Below are positions 47,214 to 55,485 of a stretch of DNA of 64,000 nt, one piece after another. A model generated the notes under the pieces. It ran no database searches and was not told the origin of the DNA. It saw only the letters and a list, made by a program, of their open reading frames with translations. Position numbers and translations under genes: made by a program. Origin of the DNA: Streptacidiphilus albus JL83 (GTDB lineage: Bacteria > Actinomycetota > Actinomycetes > Streptomycetales > Streptomycetaceae); NCBI RefSeq assembly GCF_000744705.1, contig NZ_JQML01000001.1, positions 6,892,017 to 6,956,016 on the forward strand, written 5' to 3'. Within the stretch, counting starts at the first letter, position 1. Each line of letters opens with the position of its first letter.

Positions 47214-48071
47214 ATGTCCATGGAAATCAATTCCGAAGTGGGGCGGCAGCAGCTCGCCGCCCAGGTCCGCGCCCAGCTGTCGGACCTGCGCGGCGCCGAG
47301 GCGCGGGTCGCCCAGGTCGTCCTGGAACAGGGCCCCGAGCTGGTGCACCTGAGCGTCAGCGACGTGGCCGCGCTGGCCGGGACCGCGCCCTCGACCGTGG
47401 TCCGGGCCTGCCAGCGGCTCGGCTTCCGGGGGTTCCAGGAGCTGAAGATCGCCGCCGTGCGCCAGGCCCCCCGGCCGGCGCCCTCCGCCGAGCCGGACCC
47501 GGCCGCCCGGGCGCTGGCCGACACCCTGCGGGCGGCGCGGGAGGCGCTGGACGGGATCACCGCGACGGTCACCCCGGCCCGGCTGACCACGGCGGCCCAG
47601 CTGCTGCACCGGGCGTCCCGGGTGCTGATCGTCGGGGTGGGACTCTCCGGCCCGGTCGCGCTCGACGCCGGCTACCGGCTGCGCGCGCTCGGTTGCGCGG
47701 TCGACGCCCCGCCGGACCCGATCACCGCGCACCTCGCGGCCGGGACGCTCGACCCCTCCGCCATCTGCCTGGCCGTCAGCCACACCGGGGCGACCCGCAG
47801 CACCGTCGACGCCGCCCGCGAGGCCCGGCGGAACGGCGCCAGCGTGATCGCGCTGACCAGCTACGCTCCCTCGCCGCTCAGCGAGAGCAGCGACTGCACC
47901 CTGGTCGCCGGGGGGCAGGACCTGGTCCTCGGGCTGGAGGCGGTGGCCAGCCGGCTGGCCCACCTCGCGGTGGTGGACGCCCTGGCGCTGACCCTGCTCG
48001 CCGTCCGCGGCGCGGCCGCCCAGCGGGCGCTGTCCGTCTCCGAGGACGTGACCGCGAGCCACACCTACTGA
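47214..48071 (+). CDS. MurR/RpiR family regulator
   Basis: 285 residues from ATG 47214, or 283 from ATG 47220. N-terminal HTH_6 domain (VAALAGTAPSTVVRACQRLGFRGFQELK, quoted part VVRACQRLGF) and C-terminal SIS domain (VLIVGVGLSGPVALD; ICLAVSHTGATRSTVDAA) that usually senses a sugar phosphate. TATCCT at 47208-47213 is six bases before ATG 47220, so leaderless translation from 47220 is possible. Divergent from the DMT transporter, which it probably controls. Confidence 0.88.
   Translation: MSMEINSEVGRQQLAAQVRAQLSDLRGAEARVAQVVLEQGPELVHLSVSDVAALAGTAPSTVVRACQRLGFRGFQELKIAAVRQAPRPAPSAEPDPAARALADTLRAAREALDGITATVTPARLTTAAQLLHRASRVLIVGVGLSGPVALDAGYRLRALGCAVDAPPDPITAHLAAGTLDPSAICLAVSHTGATRSTVDAAREARRNGASVIALTSYAPSPLSESSDCTLVAGGQDLVLGLEAVASRLAHLAVVDALALTLLAVRGAAAQRALSVSEDVTASHTY
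47222..47234. promoter_or_regulatory. RpiR operator copy 2 (GGAAAT-C-AATTCC)
   Basis: One mismatch from the copy at 47191. It overlaps the first codons of the regulator gene, consistent with autorepression. Confidence 0.55.
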
Positions 48072-48282
48072 GGTCGGCGTGGCCGGAGCCGGCGGAGCTG
48101 CCTGGGTGGAGCCCGGTGTCGCGTTAAGGAAAACGTCAATTCATCCGGCTGGCTCCCGGAGGTCTCCTGGTCGGCCGCGCGCCGCGCTAGGGTCACCAGC
48201 GGCAGGACTGCCATGATCACGAAAAGCAGACCGCTCACTGCCGGGGACGGTCGTGGCCGGCGGCGCGGCACGGAGGTGGAAG

Positions 48283-50019
48283 GTGGCAGCGGAGGACCGG
48301 GTTCCCACCCGCGGTGTGCTGAGGCGACCGGGGCTGCGGGCCGTCGACATCCTGGTCGGTCTGGCCCTGGTCGGCCTGATCTACGGGCTGTTGCGGATCG
48401 CTCCCTCGCTCAATGCGCCGTTCCTGCCGAAGACGGCCCCTTCCCGGGTCTCCACGGACCCGGCGAACCTGCCCTACTACGCGGTCCGCTCACTGCTGCG
48501 GATGTTCGTCGCGCTGATCGCCTCGGTCCTGTTCACCTTCGTCTACTCCAGCGCGGCGGCCCGGCTGCCGCGTGCGGAGAAGGTGCTGCTGCCGATCCTG
48601 GACATCCTCCAGTCGGTCCCGGTACTGGCCTTCCTCTCGGTCACGGTCACCGCGTTCATCGCCCTCTTCCCCGGCTCCGAACTCGGCCTGGAGTGCGCCT
48701 CGATCTTCGCCATCTTCACCGCGATGGCGTGGAACATGACCTTCGCCTTCTACTACTCGCTGGTCAGCCAGCCGCGCGACCTGGACGAGGCGGCCCGGAT
48801 CATGCGGCTGACCAAGTGGCAGCGGTTCTGGAAGATCGACGTGCCCAGCGGCATGATCCCGCTGGTCTGGAACGGGATGATGAGCTTCGGCGGGGCCTGG
48901 TTCTTCCTCGCCGCCTCCGAGAGCATCAGCGTCCTGAACCACCAGTACGCCCTGCCCGGCATCGGCTCCTACGCCGCCGCCGCGACCGCCGAGGGCAACC
49001 TCGGCGAGATCTGCCTCGCCATCGGCGTCATGATCGTGATGGTGATCGGCGTCAACTTCCTCTTCTGGCGCCCGATGACCGCCTGGGCCGAGCGCTTCCG
49101 GGTCGAGGACTCCGAGGCCGCCGAGAAGCCGCGCAGCCTGGTGCTGGACATACTGCGCCGCTCGTCCGTGCCGGAGGTGCTGGGTCGGCTGCTGCGCCCG
49201 GTCGGACGGCTGCTCGACAACCTGACCCGGCCGTTCGGCCTGGCCGAGCACCCGCTGGAGCGCCCGGCCGTCCGCCGCCGCTCCGGTGACGCGGTCTTCG
49301 CCCTGGTGATCACGGCGGTGATCCTCTACGGCGGCTGGGAGGCGTTCAGCTACATCCAGTCGACCTCGGGCTTCGGCGAGTTCCTGCACGCCTTCGAACT
49401 GGGCGCGGCCACCTTCGGCCGGGTGGTGCTGCTGCTGGTCGTCGCCACCCTGGTCTGGGTGCCGATCGGGGTGTGGATCGGGATGAACCCGAAGATCACC
49501 CGCTATGCCCAGCCGGTGGTCCAGGTCCTGGCCAGCTTCCCGGCGAACTTCCTCTTCCCCTTCGCCATCGCGGTCTTCGTCGCCCTGGGCATCCCGCTCG
49601 ACTGGGGCAGCATCCTGCTGATGGCGCTCGGCGCGCAGTGGTACATCCTCTTCAACGTCATCGCCGGGGCCTCGGCCATCCCGAGCGACCTGCGCGAGGC
49701 GATGGACAGCCTCGGCGTCGGCGGGTGGCTGCGCTGGCGGGACTTCATCCTGCCGGCGATCTTCCCCTACTACGTGACCGGCGGGATCACCGCCGCCGGC
49801 GGCGCGTGGAACGCCTCCATCGTCGCCGAGGTCGTCGACTACGGGAACCACCACCTCACCGCCTACGGCCTGGGCGCCTACATCGCCAAGGCCACCGAGA
49901 CCGGCGACCACGCGGAGATCCTGATCGGCGTGATCGTGATGATCATCTATGTGGTGGCGCTGAACCGGCTGCTCTGGCGCCGCCTCTACCGGATCGCGCA
50001 GACCCGGTATGCCATGTGA
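48283..50019 (+). CDS. Fused double-domain NitT/TauT-type ABC permease
   Basis: 578 residues from GTG 48283, six bases after GGAGG; the GTG at 48253 lacks such a site. Two complete permease halves in one chain, each with about six helices and an EAA loop: RIMRLTKWQRFWKIDVPSGMIP in the first, AMDSLGVGGWLRWRDFILPAIFPYY in the second (only short parts matter: PSGMIPLVWNG, ILPAIFPYYVTGG). Family members move nitrate, sulfonate or bicarbonate. The ATPase gene follows; no binding protein is encoded nearby. Confidence 0.88.
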   Translation: MAAEDRVPTRGVLRRPGLRAVDILVGLALVGLIYGLLRIAPSLNAPFLPKTAPSRVSTDPANLPYYAVRSLLRMFVALIASVLFTFVYSSAAARLPRAEKVLLPILDILQSVPVLAFLSVTVTAFIALFPGSELGLECASIFAIFTAMAWNMTFAFYYSLVSQPRDLDEAARIMRLTKWQRFWKIDVPSGMIPLVWNGMMSFGGAWFFLAASESISVLNHQYALPGIGSYAAAATAEGNLGEICLAIGVMIVMVIGVNFLFWRPMTAWAERFRVEDSEAAEKPRSLVLDILRRSSVPEVLGRLLRPVGRLLDNLTRPFGLAEHPLERPAVRRRSGDAVFALVITAVILYGGWEAFSYIQSTSGFGEFLHAFELGAATFGRVVLLLVVATLVWVPIGVWIGMNPKITRYAQPVVQVLASFPANFLFPFAIAVFVALGIPLDWGSILLMALGAQWYILFNVIAGASAIPSDLREAMDSLGVGGWLRWRDFILPAIFPYYVTGGITAAGGAWNASIVAEVVDYGNHHLTAYGLGAYIAKATETGDHAEILIGVIVMIIYVVALNRLLWRRLYRIAQTRYAM

Positions 50020-50059
50020 CACCCGACCGCAGTACCCGTATCGACCGAGGCAGGAGCGC

Positions 50060-51421
50060 ATGACCCTCAAACCCGTCTCCACCACCCAGGGCCGTCCCGC
50101 CGCCGGCAGCGCCATCATCGCCGCCACGGACGTCACCAAGAGCTTCACCACCCCCGACGGCCATGCGCTGCCGGTGCTGGAGTCGGTGAGCTTCACCCTG
50201 CACGAGGGCGAGATCGTCGCGCTGCTGGGCAAGTCCGGCTCCGGCAAGTCCACGCTGCTGCGCTGCGCCGCCGGGCTGATCTCCCCGTCCTCCGGCAGCG
50301 TCAGCTACCGGGGCGAGCCGTTGAACGGGGCCAACCCCGGCGTCGCCATGGTCTTCCAGAGTTTCGCCCTGCTGCCCTGGCTGACGGTGCAGCAGAACGT
50401 CGAGCTCGGCCTCCAGGCGCGGGGCGTGGCCGAGGCCGAGCGCCGCGACCGGGCGCTCCGCGCCATCGACCTGATCGGCCTGGACGGCTTCGAGGGCGCC
50501 TACCCCAAGGAGCTCTCCGGCGGGATGCGGCAGCGGGTGGGCTTCGCCCGGGCGCTGGTGGTCGAGCCCGACGCGCTGTTCATGGACGAGCCCTTCTCCG
50601 CGCTCGACGTGCTCACCGCCGAGAACCTGCGCAACGAGCTGGTCGGCCTGTGGGAGGGCAACGAGGCCCCGGTGAAGTCGGTGCTGATCGTCACCCACAA
50701 CATCGAGGAGGCGGTGCTGCTCGCCGACCGGATCCTGGTGCTCTCCTCCAACCCCGGCCGGATCAAGGCCGAGCTCACGGTCTCGCTGCCCCGCCCGCGC
50801 GACCGCCGCGCCCCCGAGTTCGAGGCCCTGGTCGACACCGTCTACGGGATCCTCACCGAGCGGGCCACCGCCGCCGGCGACGCCCATGCCGCCGGCCCGG
50901 CCAAGCCCGCCGCGCCGCCCACCCCCAGCAGCAACCCGCTGCCCGACGTCAGCCCCGGCGGACTGTCCGGCCTGCTGGAGATCCTGGCCGCCCGCGGCGG
51001 CGAGGACGGCCTCGCCGAGATCGCCGACGAGCTGAGCTTCGAGGTCGACGACCTGCTGCCGCTGGTCGACGCCGCCGTCCTGCTCGACCTCGCGCACACC
51101 GACGGCGGCCGGATCGAGCTCACCCCGGCCGGCCGGGAGTTCGCCGACGCCGACATCCTCACCAGCAAGCAGCTCTTCGCCCAGCACACCGTCACCAAGG
51201 CCCCGCTGGTCCGCGCCATCGTCCAGGCCCTCGCCCACTCCGGCGACCACGTGCTGCGCGAGGGCCTGTTCCTCGACCTGCTGCGCCGCGGCTTCTCCGA
51301 CGAGGACGCCCGCCGCCAGCTCGACATCGCCATCGACTGGGGCCGCTACGGCGAGCTGTTCGAGTACGAGAAGGACGAGGGCAAGCTCGAACTGGAGCCG
51401 GAGGCGCTGTCGGTGCTGTGA
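50060..51421 (+). CDS. NitT/TauT-type ABC ATPase with AAA-associated C-terminal domain
   Basis: 453 residues from ATG 50060, with AGGAG upstream. Walker A LLGKSGSGKSTLLRCAAG, signature LSGGMRQRVGFARAL, Walker B ALFMDEPFSALDVL and H-loop VLIVTHNIEEAV form the ATPase (1-265). After a Pro-rich linker, residues about 300-453 form an extra winged-helix-like domain (LSGLLEILAARGGEDGLAEI; EGLFLDLLRRGFSDEDARRQLD) known from a subgroup of nitrate/sulfonate-type ATPases, perhaps a regulatory sensor. Pairs with the fused permease 40 bp upstream. Confidence 0.9.
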   Translation: MTLKPVSTTQGRPAAGSAIIAATDVTKSFTTPDGHALPVLESVSFTLHEGEIVALLGKSGSGKSTLLRCAAGLISPSSGSVSYRGEPLNGANPGVAMVFQSFALLPWLTVQQNVELGLQARGVAEAERRDRALRAIDLIGLDGFEGAYPKELSGGMRQRVGFARALVVEPDALFMDEPFSALDVLTAENLRNELVGLWEGNEAPVKSVLIVTHNIEEAVLLADRILVLSSNPGRIKAELTVSLPRPRDRRAPEFEALVDTVYGILTERATAAGDAHAAGPAKPAAPPTPSSNPLPDVSPGGLSGLLEILAARGGEDGLAEIADELSFEVDDLLPLVDAAVLLDLAHTDGGRIELTPAGREFADADILTSKQLFAQHTVTKAPLVRAIVQALAHSGDHVLREGLFLDLLRRGFSDEDARRQLDIAIDWGRYGELFEYEKDEGKLELEPEALSVL

Positions 51422-51452
51422 CCGGGGCCCGCGGCCGCGGGTGTTCCCACGC

Positions 51453-51502
51453 CGGCGCCGGGTGCCGGTCCGGCCTCTCGGACGGACCGGCACCCGGCGC
51501 CG
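51453..51502. terminator. Strong bidirectional terminator hairpin
   Basis: Perfect 20-bp arms (51453-51472 / 51483-51502) with a 10-nt loop between the convergent ABC ATPase and rhomboid-like genes. Confidence 0.9.
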
Positions 51503-51521
51503 TGGTCTGCGCGCCCGCGGC

Positions 51522-52247
51522 CTACGCCGCCGCCTCCTCGGCCACCGGGGCCTTCCCCAGGCCGAGGCGCAGCGCCCCGGGCCGGGCGGTCACGGCGATC
51601 ACCGCACCCAGCACGAACCCGGTGAGCAGCCCCGCGCCGTGGTTGTTGTGGAGCAGGCAGAGGAAGAGCCCGGTCGCCGGGACGGCCAGCGAGAGCAGCC
51701 GCAGCCGCTGCGCCGTGTCGCCCGGCTCCGCTCCGCGCAGCAGGGTGATCGCGGCGAGCGCGCCGACCAGCCCGCAGATCGCGACCGAGCAGCCGCCGCC
51801 GTGCCGGCCCCAGCCCTCCAGGCTCACGTAGTTCGCGACCAGGCCGCTCGCGAAGTAGACCAGCAGCCAGCGGCGCGGGCCGAGCACCCATTCGGCGACG
51901 GCTCCGGCGCCCAGCAGCGCCGACAGGTTGACGACGATCTGCACGGCCCCGGAGGACTGGATGAACAGGGCGGTGAACATCCGCCACTCCTGTCCGTCGC
52001 CGAGCGCGCCGGGTCGGCGCACCAGGTCCCCGGCCAGACCGGCGACGGCGTACTGGAGGACGACCATGACCGCGGTCGCCACCAGCACCGCTGCGGTGAC
52101 CCGGGGCCGGCGGGCCCACGCCGCGCCGAGCACCTGCACCGGGCTCCGCCGGTCCGGCAGGGTGGGGGCGAGGACCACCAGGAGCTCCTTCCCCGCCGCG
52201 AACACGACGGCGGCGCTGGCATACAACTCGATCGTGTGTGCGTTCAT
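51522..52247 (-). CDS. Rhomboid-like membrane protein
   Basis: 241 residues from ATG 52247 (MNAHTIELY). Six or so membrane segments. The rhomboid protease Ser motif appears as GGGCSVAICGLVGAL and the His motif as LLHNNHGAGLLTGFVLG, so catalytic residues may be kept although the usual GxSG is GCSV here. The N-terminal half resembles the Streptomyces rhomboid-like proteins of unknown substrate. Activity uncertain. Confidence 0.7.
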   Translation of the reverse strand: MNAHTIELYASAAVVFAAGKELLVVLAPTLPDRRSPVQVLGAAWARRPRVTAAVLVATAVMVVLQYAVAGLAGDLVRRPGALGDGQEWRMFTALFIQSSGAVQIVVNLSALLGAGAVAEWVLGPRRWLLVYFASGLVANYVSLEGWGRHGGGCSVAICGLVGALAAITLLRGAEPGDTAQRLRLLSLAVPATGLFLCLLHNNHGAGLLTGFVLGAVIAVTARPGALRLGLGKAPVAEEAAA

Positions 52248-52467
52248 GGCAGGTCCCCCTGGTGCGGATTCAACCCGACTGCTTCCATCCACCATCCTGG
52301 GCGGGACGGTGACGCCGAGCCAGATGCCTTCGGCCATGGGAGCTGCCTGACAAATGTCACTGCGCGGAGGTGCGGGTGGGGACCGGGCGGTGAGCCTTGC
52401 ACCGGCCGCCGGCTTCGATCTACGATCTTGGGTAACCGCTTTCCGCCCTTGATCCGGACGGTATCCG

Positions 52468-53157
52468 TTGACTTCTCCCGGTAGTCCTCAGCCCGGCAGC
52501 TGGAGCGTTCTCGTCTACACCCGCACGGCGGGCTACCGGCACGACTCGATCCCGGACGCGGTCCGCGCCCTGGGCGAGCTGGGCGGGGAGCACGGCTTCA
52601 CGGTGGAGGCGACCGAGGACCCGGCCGCCTTCACGGCCGAGCGGCTCGCCCGGCACCGGGCGGTCGTCTTCCTCTCCACCACCGGCACCGTGCTGGACCG
52701 CGCGGGGCGGGAGGCGCTCAGCGGCTACGTCCGGGACGGCGGCGGCTGGATGGGCGTCCACTCCGCCGCCGGCACCGAGTACGACTGGCCCTACTACGGG
52801 GAGCTGCTCGGCGCCCGGTTCACCGAGCACCCCGCGCTGTCGACGGCGGCCGTCACCGTGCTGGACCACGACCACCCCGCCACCGCCCACCTCGGCGACG
52901 AGTGGACGCTCACCGACGAGTGGTACAACTTCCGGCAGCCGCCGCCCGCGTCGGCCCGGATCCTGCTGGGCATCGACGAGAGCCGGTACCGGGGCGGCAC
53001 CATGGGCCCGGAGCACCCGCTCGCCTGGTGCCGCGAGTACGGCGGGGGCCGCTCCTTCTACACCTCGCTCGGGCACACCGCCGCCTGCTGGGACGCCCCG
53101 GACTTCCGGCAGCACGTGCTGGGCGGGCTGAACTACGCCGCCGGCACCACGTCCTGA
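52468..53157 (+). CDS. ThuA-domain protein
   Basis: 229 residues from TTG 52468, the only start before the conserved domain. ThuA (glutamine-amidotransferase-like) features: SVLVYTRTAGYRHDSIP, VVFLSTTGTVLD, GGWMGVHSAAGTEYDWPYYGELLGA (short core GGWMGVHSA) and GRSFYTSLGHTAACW. ThuA proteins act in trehalose or other sugar oxidation and are often annotated as trehalose utilisation. Its 3' end overlaps the convergent DUF4118 gene by 25 bp. Confidence 0.88.
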   Translation: MTSPGSPQPGSWSVLVYTRTAGYRHDSIPDAVRALGELGGEHGFTVEATEDPAAFTAERLARHRAVVFLSTTGTVLDRAGREALSGYVRDGGGWMGVHSAAGTEYDWPYYGELLGARFTEHPALSTAAVTVLDHDHPATAHLGDEWTLTDEWYNFRQPPPASARILLGIDESRYRGGTMGPEHPLAWCREYGGGRSFYTSLGHTAACWDAPDFRQHVLGGLNYAAGTTS

Positions 53158-53891
53158 GCGGACCCGGCGGCCAGGGCCGCCCCGGCCAGGTCGGCGAGGA
53201 GCACGGCCATGCGCCGGGCCTCGACCGAGGGCGCGGTGGCCGGGGTGGGCAGCAGCATGAACCTGCCGTAGACCTGGCCCCGGCAGCGCGCCAGCAGTTC
53301 GATCTCGTCGCTGGGCAGGCCGAGGCTGTCGACGTCCCAGCGTGAACCGGCCCAGGTCAGCGTCGCGTCGTCGCCGAGGCGCGGCGGGTGTCCGGCCGGT
53401 TCGTTCCGTTCGAAGCGGCAGCCGCGCAGCCCGAGCAGCTCGGTGAGCTGGACGTCTATCTGGTCGATCACCGCGCCGGCGCCGAGCCCGGAGGCGACGG
53501 CCGAGGCCGTGCTGCGGACTCCGGCGAGCTGGGCGCTGCCGCTGAGGACGACCCGGGACAGCCGCCGGCCGCGCACGGCCAGCTCGGTCACCGCGACGCC
53601 GACCACCAGCAGCAGCACCGTGGTCTGGATGTCGGTCCGGCTGCTGATCGCGAAGCGCTCGTAGGGGCGGGTCAGGAAGAAGTCGAACCAGACGCTCGCC
53701 GACAGGGCGGCCAGCACGCCCGCCGTCCGGTGGCCGTTGGCGGCCACCGCGACCACCACCGCGACCAGCACCAGTGCCGCGTCCGCCGTGGCGAAGCCGG
53801 TGCGGAAGGGGATCATGACCGCAGCCGCGGCCGGCGGCGCCAACAGCGCCGCGATCAGTGCGAGCCGGTCCCTGTTCCAACGAGGAGACAT
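53133..53891 (-). CDS. DUF4118 (KdpD-like membrane domain) protein
   Basis: 252 residues, ATG 53891. Four membrane helices in the first 105 residues (DUF4118, with HRTAGVLAALSASVWFDFFLTRP as hallmark, core WFDFFLTRPYERF), then a cytosolic GAF-like domain. No histidine-kinase domain follows, so it is a sensor-like remnant or stand-alone regulator. Function unknown. Confidence 0.82.
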   Translation of the reverse strand: MSPRWNRDRLALIAALLAPPAAAAVMIPFRTGFATADAALVLVAVVVAVAANGHRTAGVLAALSASVWFDFFLTRPYERFAISSRTDIQTTVLLLVVGVAVTELAVRGRRLSRVVLSGSAQLAGVRSTASAVASGLGAGAVIDQIDVQLTELLGLRGCRFERNEPAGHPPRLGDDATLTWAGSRWDVDSLGLPSDEIELLARCRGQVYGRFMLLPTPATAPSVEARRMAVLLADLAGAALAAGSAQDVVPAA

Positions 53892-54039
53892 TGCGGACCA
53901 CCCTTCCGGCCGGTGACCGGGACCGCCCCTGGAAACGGTCCGGCACAGCGAGCGTAAGTCCGTCGGAGGCCCGGTTCAATGCCGTGGGCACCGCTGTGAG
54001 CAGCCTTGACGCGCTTTTGTCGGCGGCGGCTGCGGCGGG

Positions 54040-55422
54040 TCAGCCGGTGACCGGCGCCGAGGCCGGCGCCGAGGCCGGGGCCGTCTCCTGGGCCGACGCC
54101 GGTGCGGGCTCCGGCGCGGGTCCCGGCACCGCGGCGGCGGTGCGTCCGTCGAGCCGCCGGGTGACGCGGCGGCCCAGGCGCTGTCCGGGCAGTTCGACGA
54201 GCCGGTGCAGTGCGTAGCCGAGCGCGATCACGGCGGCCAGGAAGAGCAGGGTGGCGAGCGATCCCTGGGCGATCCCCTCCGGGCGGCTCTTGAAGACCGT
54301 GAAGCCCCAGGCCATGGCCGCGATCATGGGCACATGGACCAGGTAGGTGGCGTAACTGATGGTGCCCAGCCAGGTCAGCACCTTGGGGAAGGTCCGGTGC
54401 CGGAGCAGCAGGCCGATGCCGAAGAGCACCCAGGCCGCGACGAAGGCGGTGCACCAGCTCTGCCAGTTCGCGGTCCAGGTGAGGTGGGAGCCGTGGGCAC
54501 GGTTGTACAGGAAGCCGGAGGCGACGCCGGCCAGGAACACGAAGCCGCAGCAGATGACCGCCTCGCGGCGGGATATCTGTCCGCTCTCGGCGCGGTTGAC
54601 CACGGTTCCGGCGAACATGGTGGCCAGGATCATCATGCTCTCGAAGGCGGCCGAGCCGCCGTTCAGCGTGACCAGCACCAGTCCGAGTACGCCGAGGGCC
54701 ACGGCTCCGGCGCGGCGCGCCTGCGCGTGCCCGCTGAGGATGCCGGCCAGCGCGGCCACCATGACGGCGACGCACACGCCGGTGAGCACGTGCACCGAGG
54801 TGACGCTGGAGCCGAACAGGGCGGTGGGCAGCACTCCGCCGAGGGCCAGCGCGGCGGCGGCGAAGGTGATCGAGACGGTGCTGCTGTAGCGCTGACGGCC
54901 CATGACGAAGAGGGCGGAGACGGCGAAGTAGAACACCATCTCGAAGCTGAGGGTCCAGGCGACGGCGAGCCCGTTGGGGATGTTGAGGAAGAACTGGACG
55001 AGAGTGCTGTTGGCGAAGGCGGCCTGGATCGGATGGGTGTAGACACTGGCGGCGACGCCGGCGTGGTCGCGCGGGAGCAGGATCAGCGCGGCCGCGAAGA
55101 CCGTCAGGTAGAGGGGGTAGATCCGGAATATCCGCCCGACCCAGAAGGCGCGCACATCGCCCCGGCGCTCCAGCGACGCGGGCACGATGTAGCCGCTGAT
55201 CAGGAAGAACAGGAACACGCCGAAGATGCCCAGGTCGAAGTGGCGGTGCGAGGCCGCGTACTGGGGTCCGAGCAGCCAGGGGAGGACGTGCTGGAAGACC
55301 ACGGCGATGGCGGCGACGCCGCGCAGGGCGTCGAGCCAGCCGAGCCGCTGTGCCGGGGGAGTGCTCTTGGCTGCCGCAGCGGATCGGTCCGGGGTTTTGA
55401 AAGAGTCTCTTACCTTCGTCAC
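54040..55422 (-). CDS. Acyltransferase 3 family membrane protein (OafA/YrhL)
   Basis: 460 residues, GTG 55422. Opening RLGWLDALRGVAAIAVVFQH is the family hallmark with the conserved Arg and His; FFLISGYIVPASL and ATYLVHVPMIAAM follow. About ten membrane helices and a Pro/Ala-rich cytosolic tail. O-acylates surface glycans or secondary metabolites; substrate unknown. 63 bp downstream of the ROK regulator gene. Confidence 0.9.
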   Translation of the reverse strand: MTKVRDSFKTPDRSAAAAKSTPPAQRLGWLDALRGVAAIAVVFQHVLPWLLGPQYAASHRHFDLGIFGVFLFFLISGYIVPASLERRGDVRAFWVGRIFRIYPLYLTVFAAALILLPRDHAGVAASVYTHPIQAAFANSTLVQFFLNIPNGLAVAWTLSFEMVFYFAVSALFVMGRQRYSSTVSITFAAAALALGGVLPTALFGSSVTSVHVLTGVCVAVMVAALAGILSGHAQARRAGAVALGVLGLVLVTLNGGSAAFESMMILATMFAGTVVNRAESGQISRREAVICCGFVFLAGVASGFLYNRAHGSHLTWTANWQSWCTAFVAAWVLFGIGLLLRHRTFPKVLTWLGTISYATYLVHVPMIAAMAWGFTVFKSRPEGIAQGSLATLLFLAAVIALGYALHRLVELPGQRLGRRVTRRLDGRTAAAVPGPAPEPAPASAQETAPASAPASAPVTG

Positions 55423-55485
55423 ACCGGGAGGCTACAGGCGGCTCCTGGGAGCGTTCTGTGCCGTTCCTGGGTCCCGGCCCGGCGC

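Noticed and set aside
48065-48271. 68-residue minus-strand ORF with hydrophobic start
   Set aside because: No ribosome-binding site, Arg/Pro-rich end, and lies in the promoter region of the ABC permease gene.
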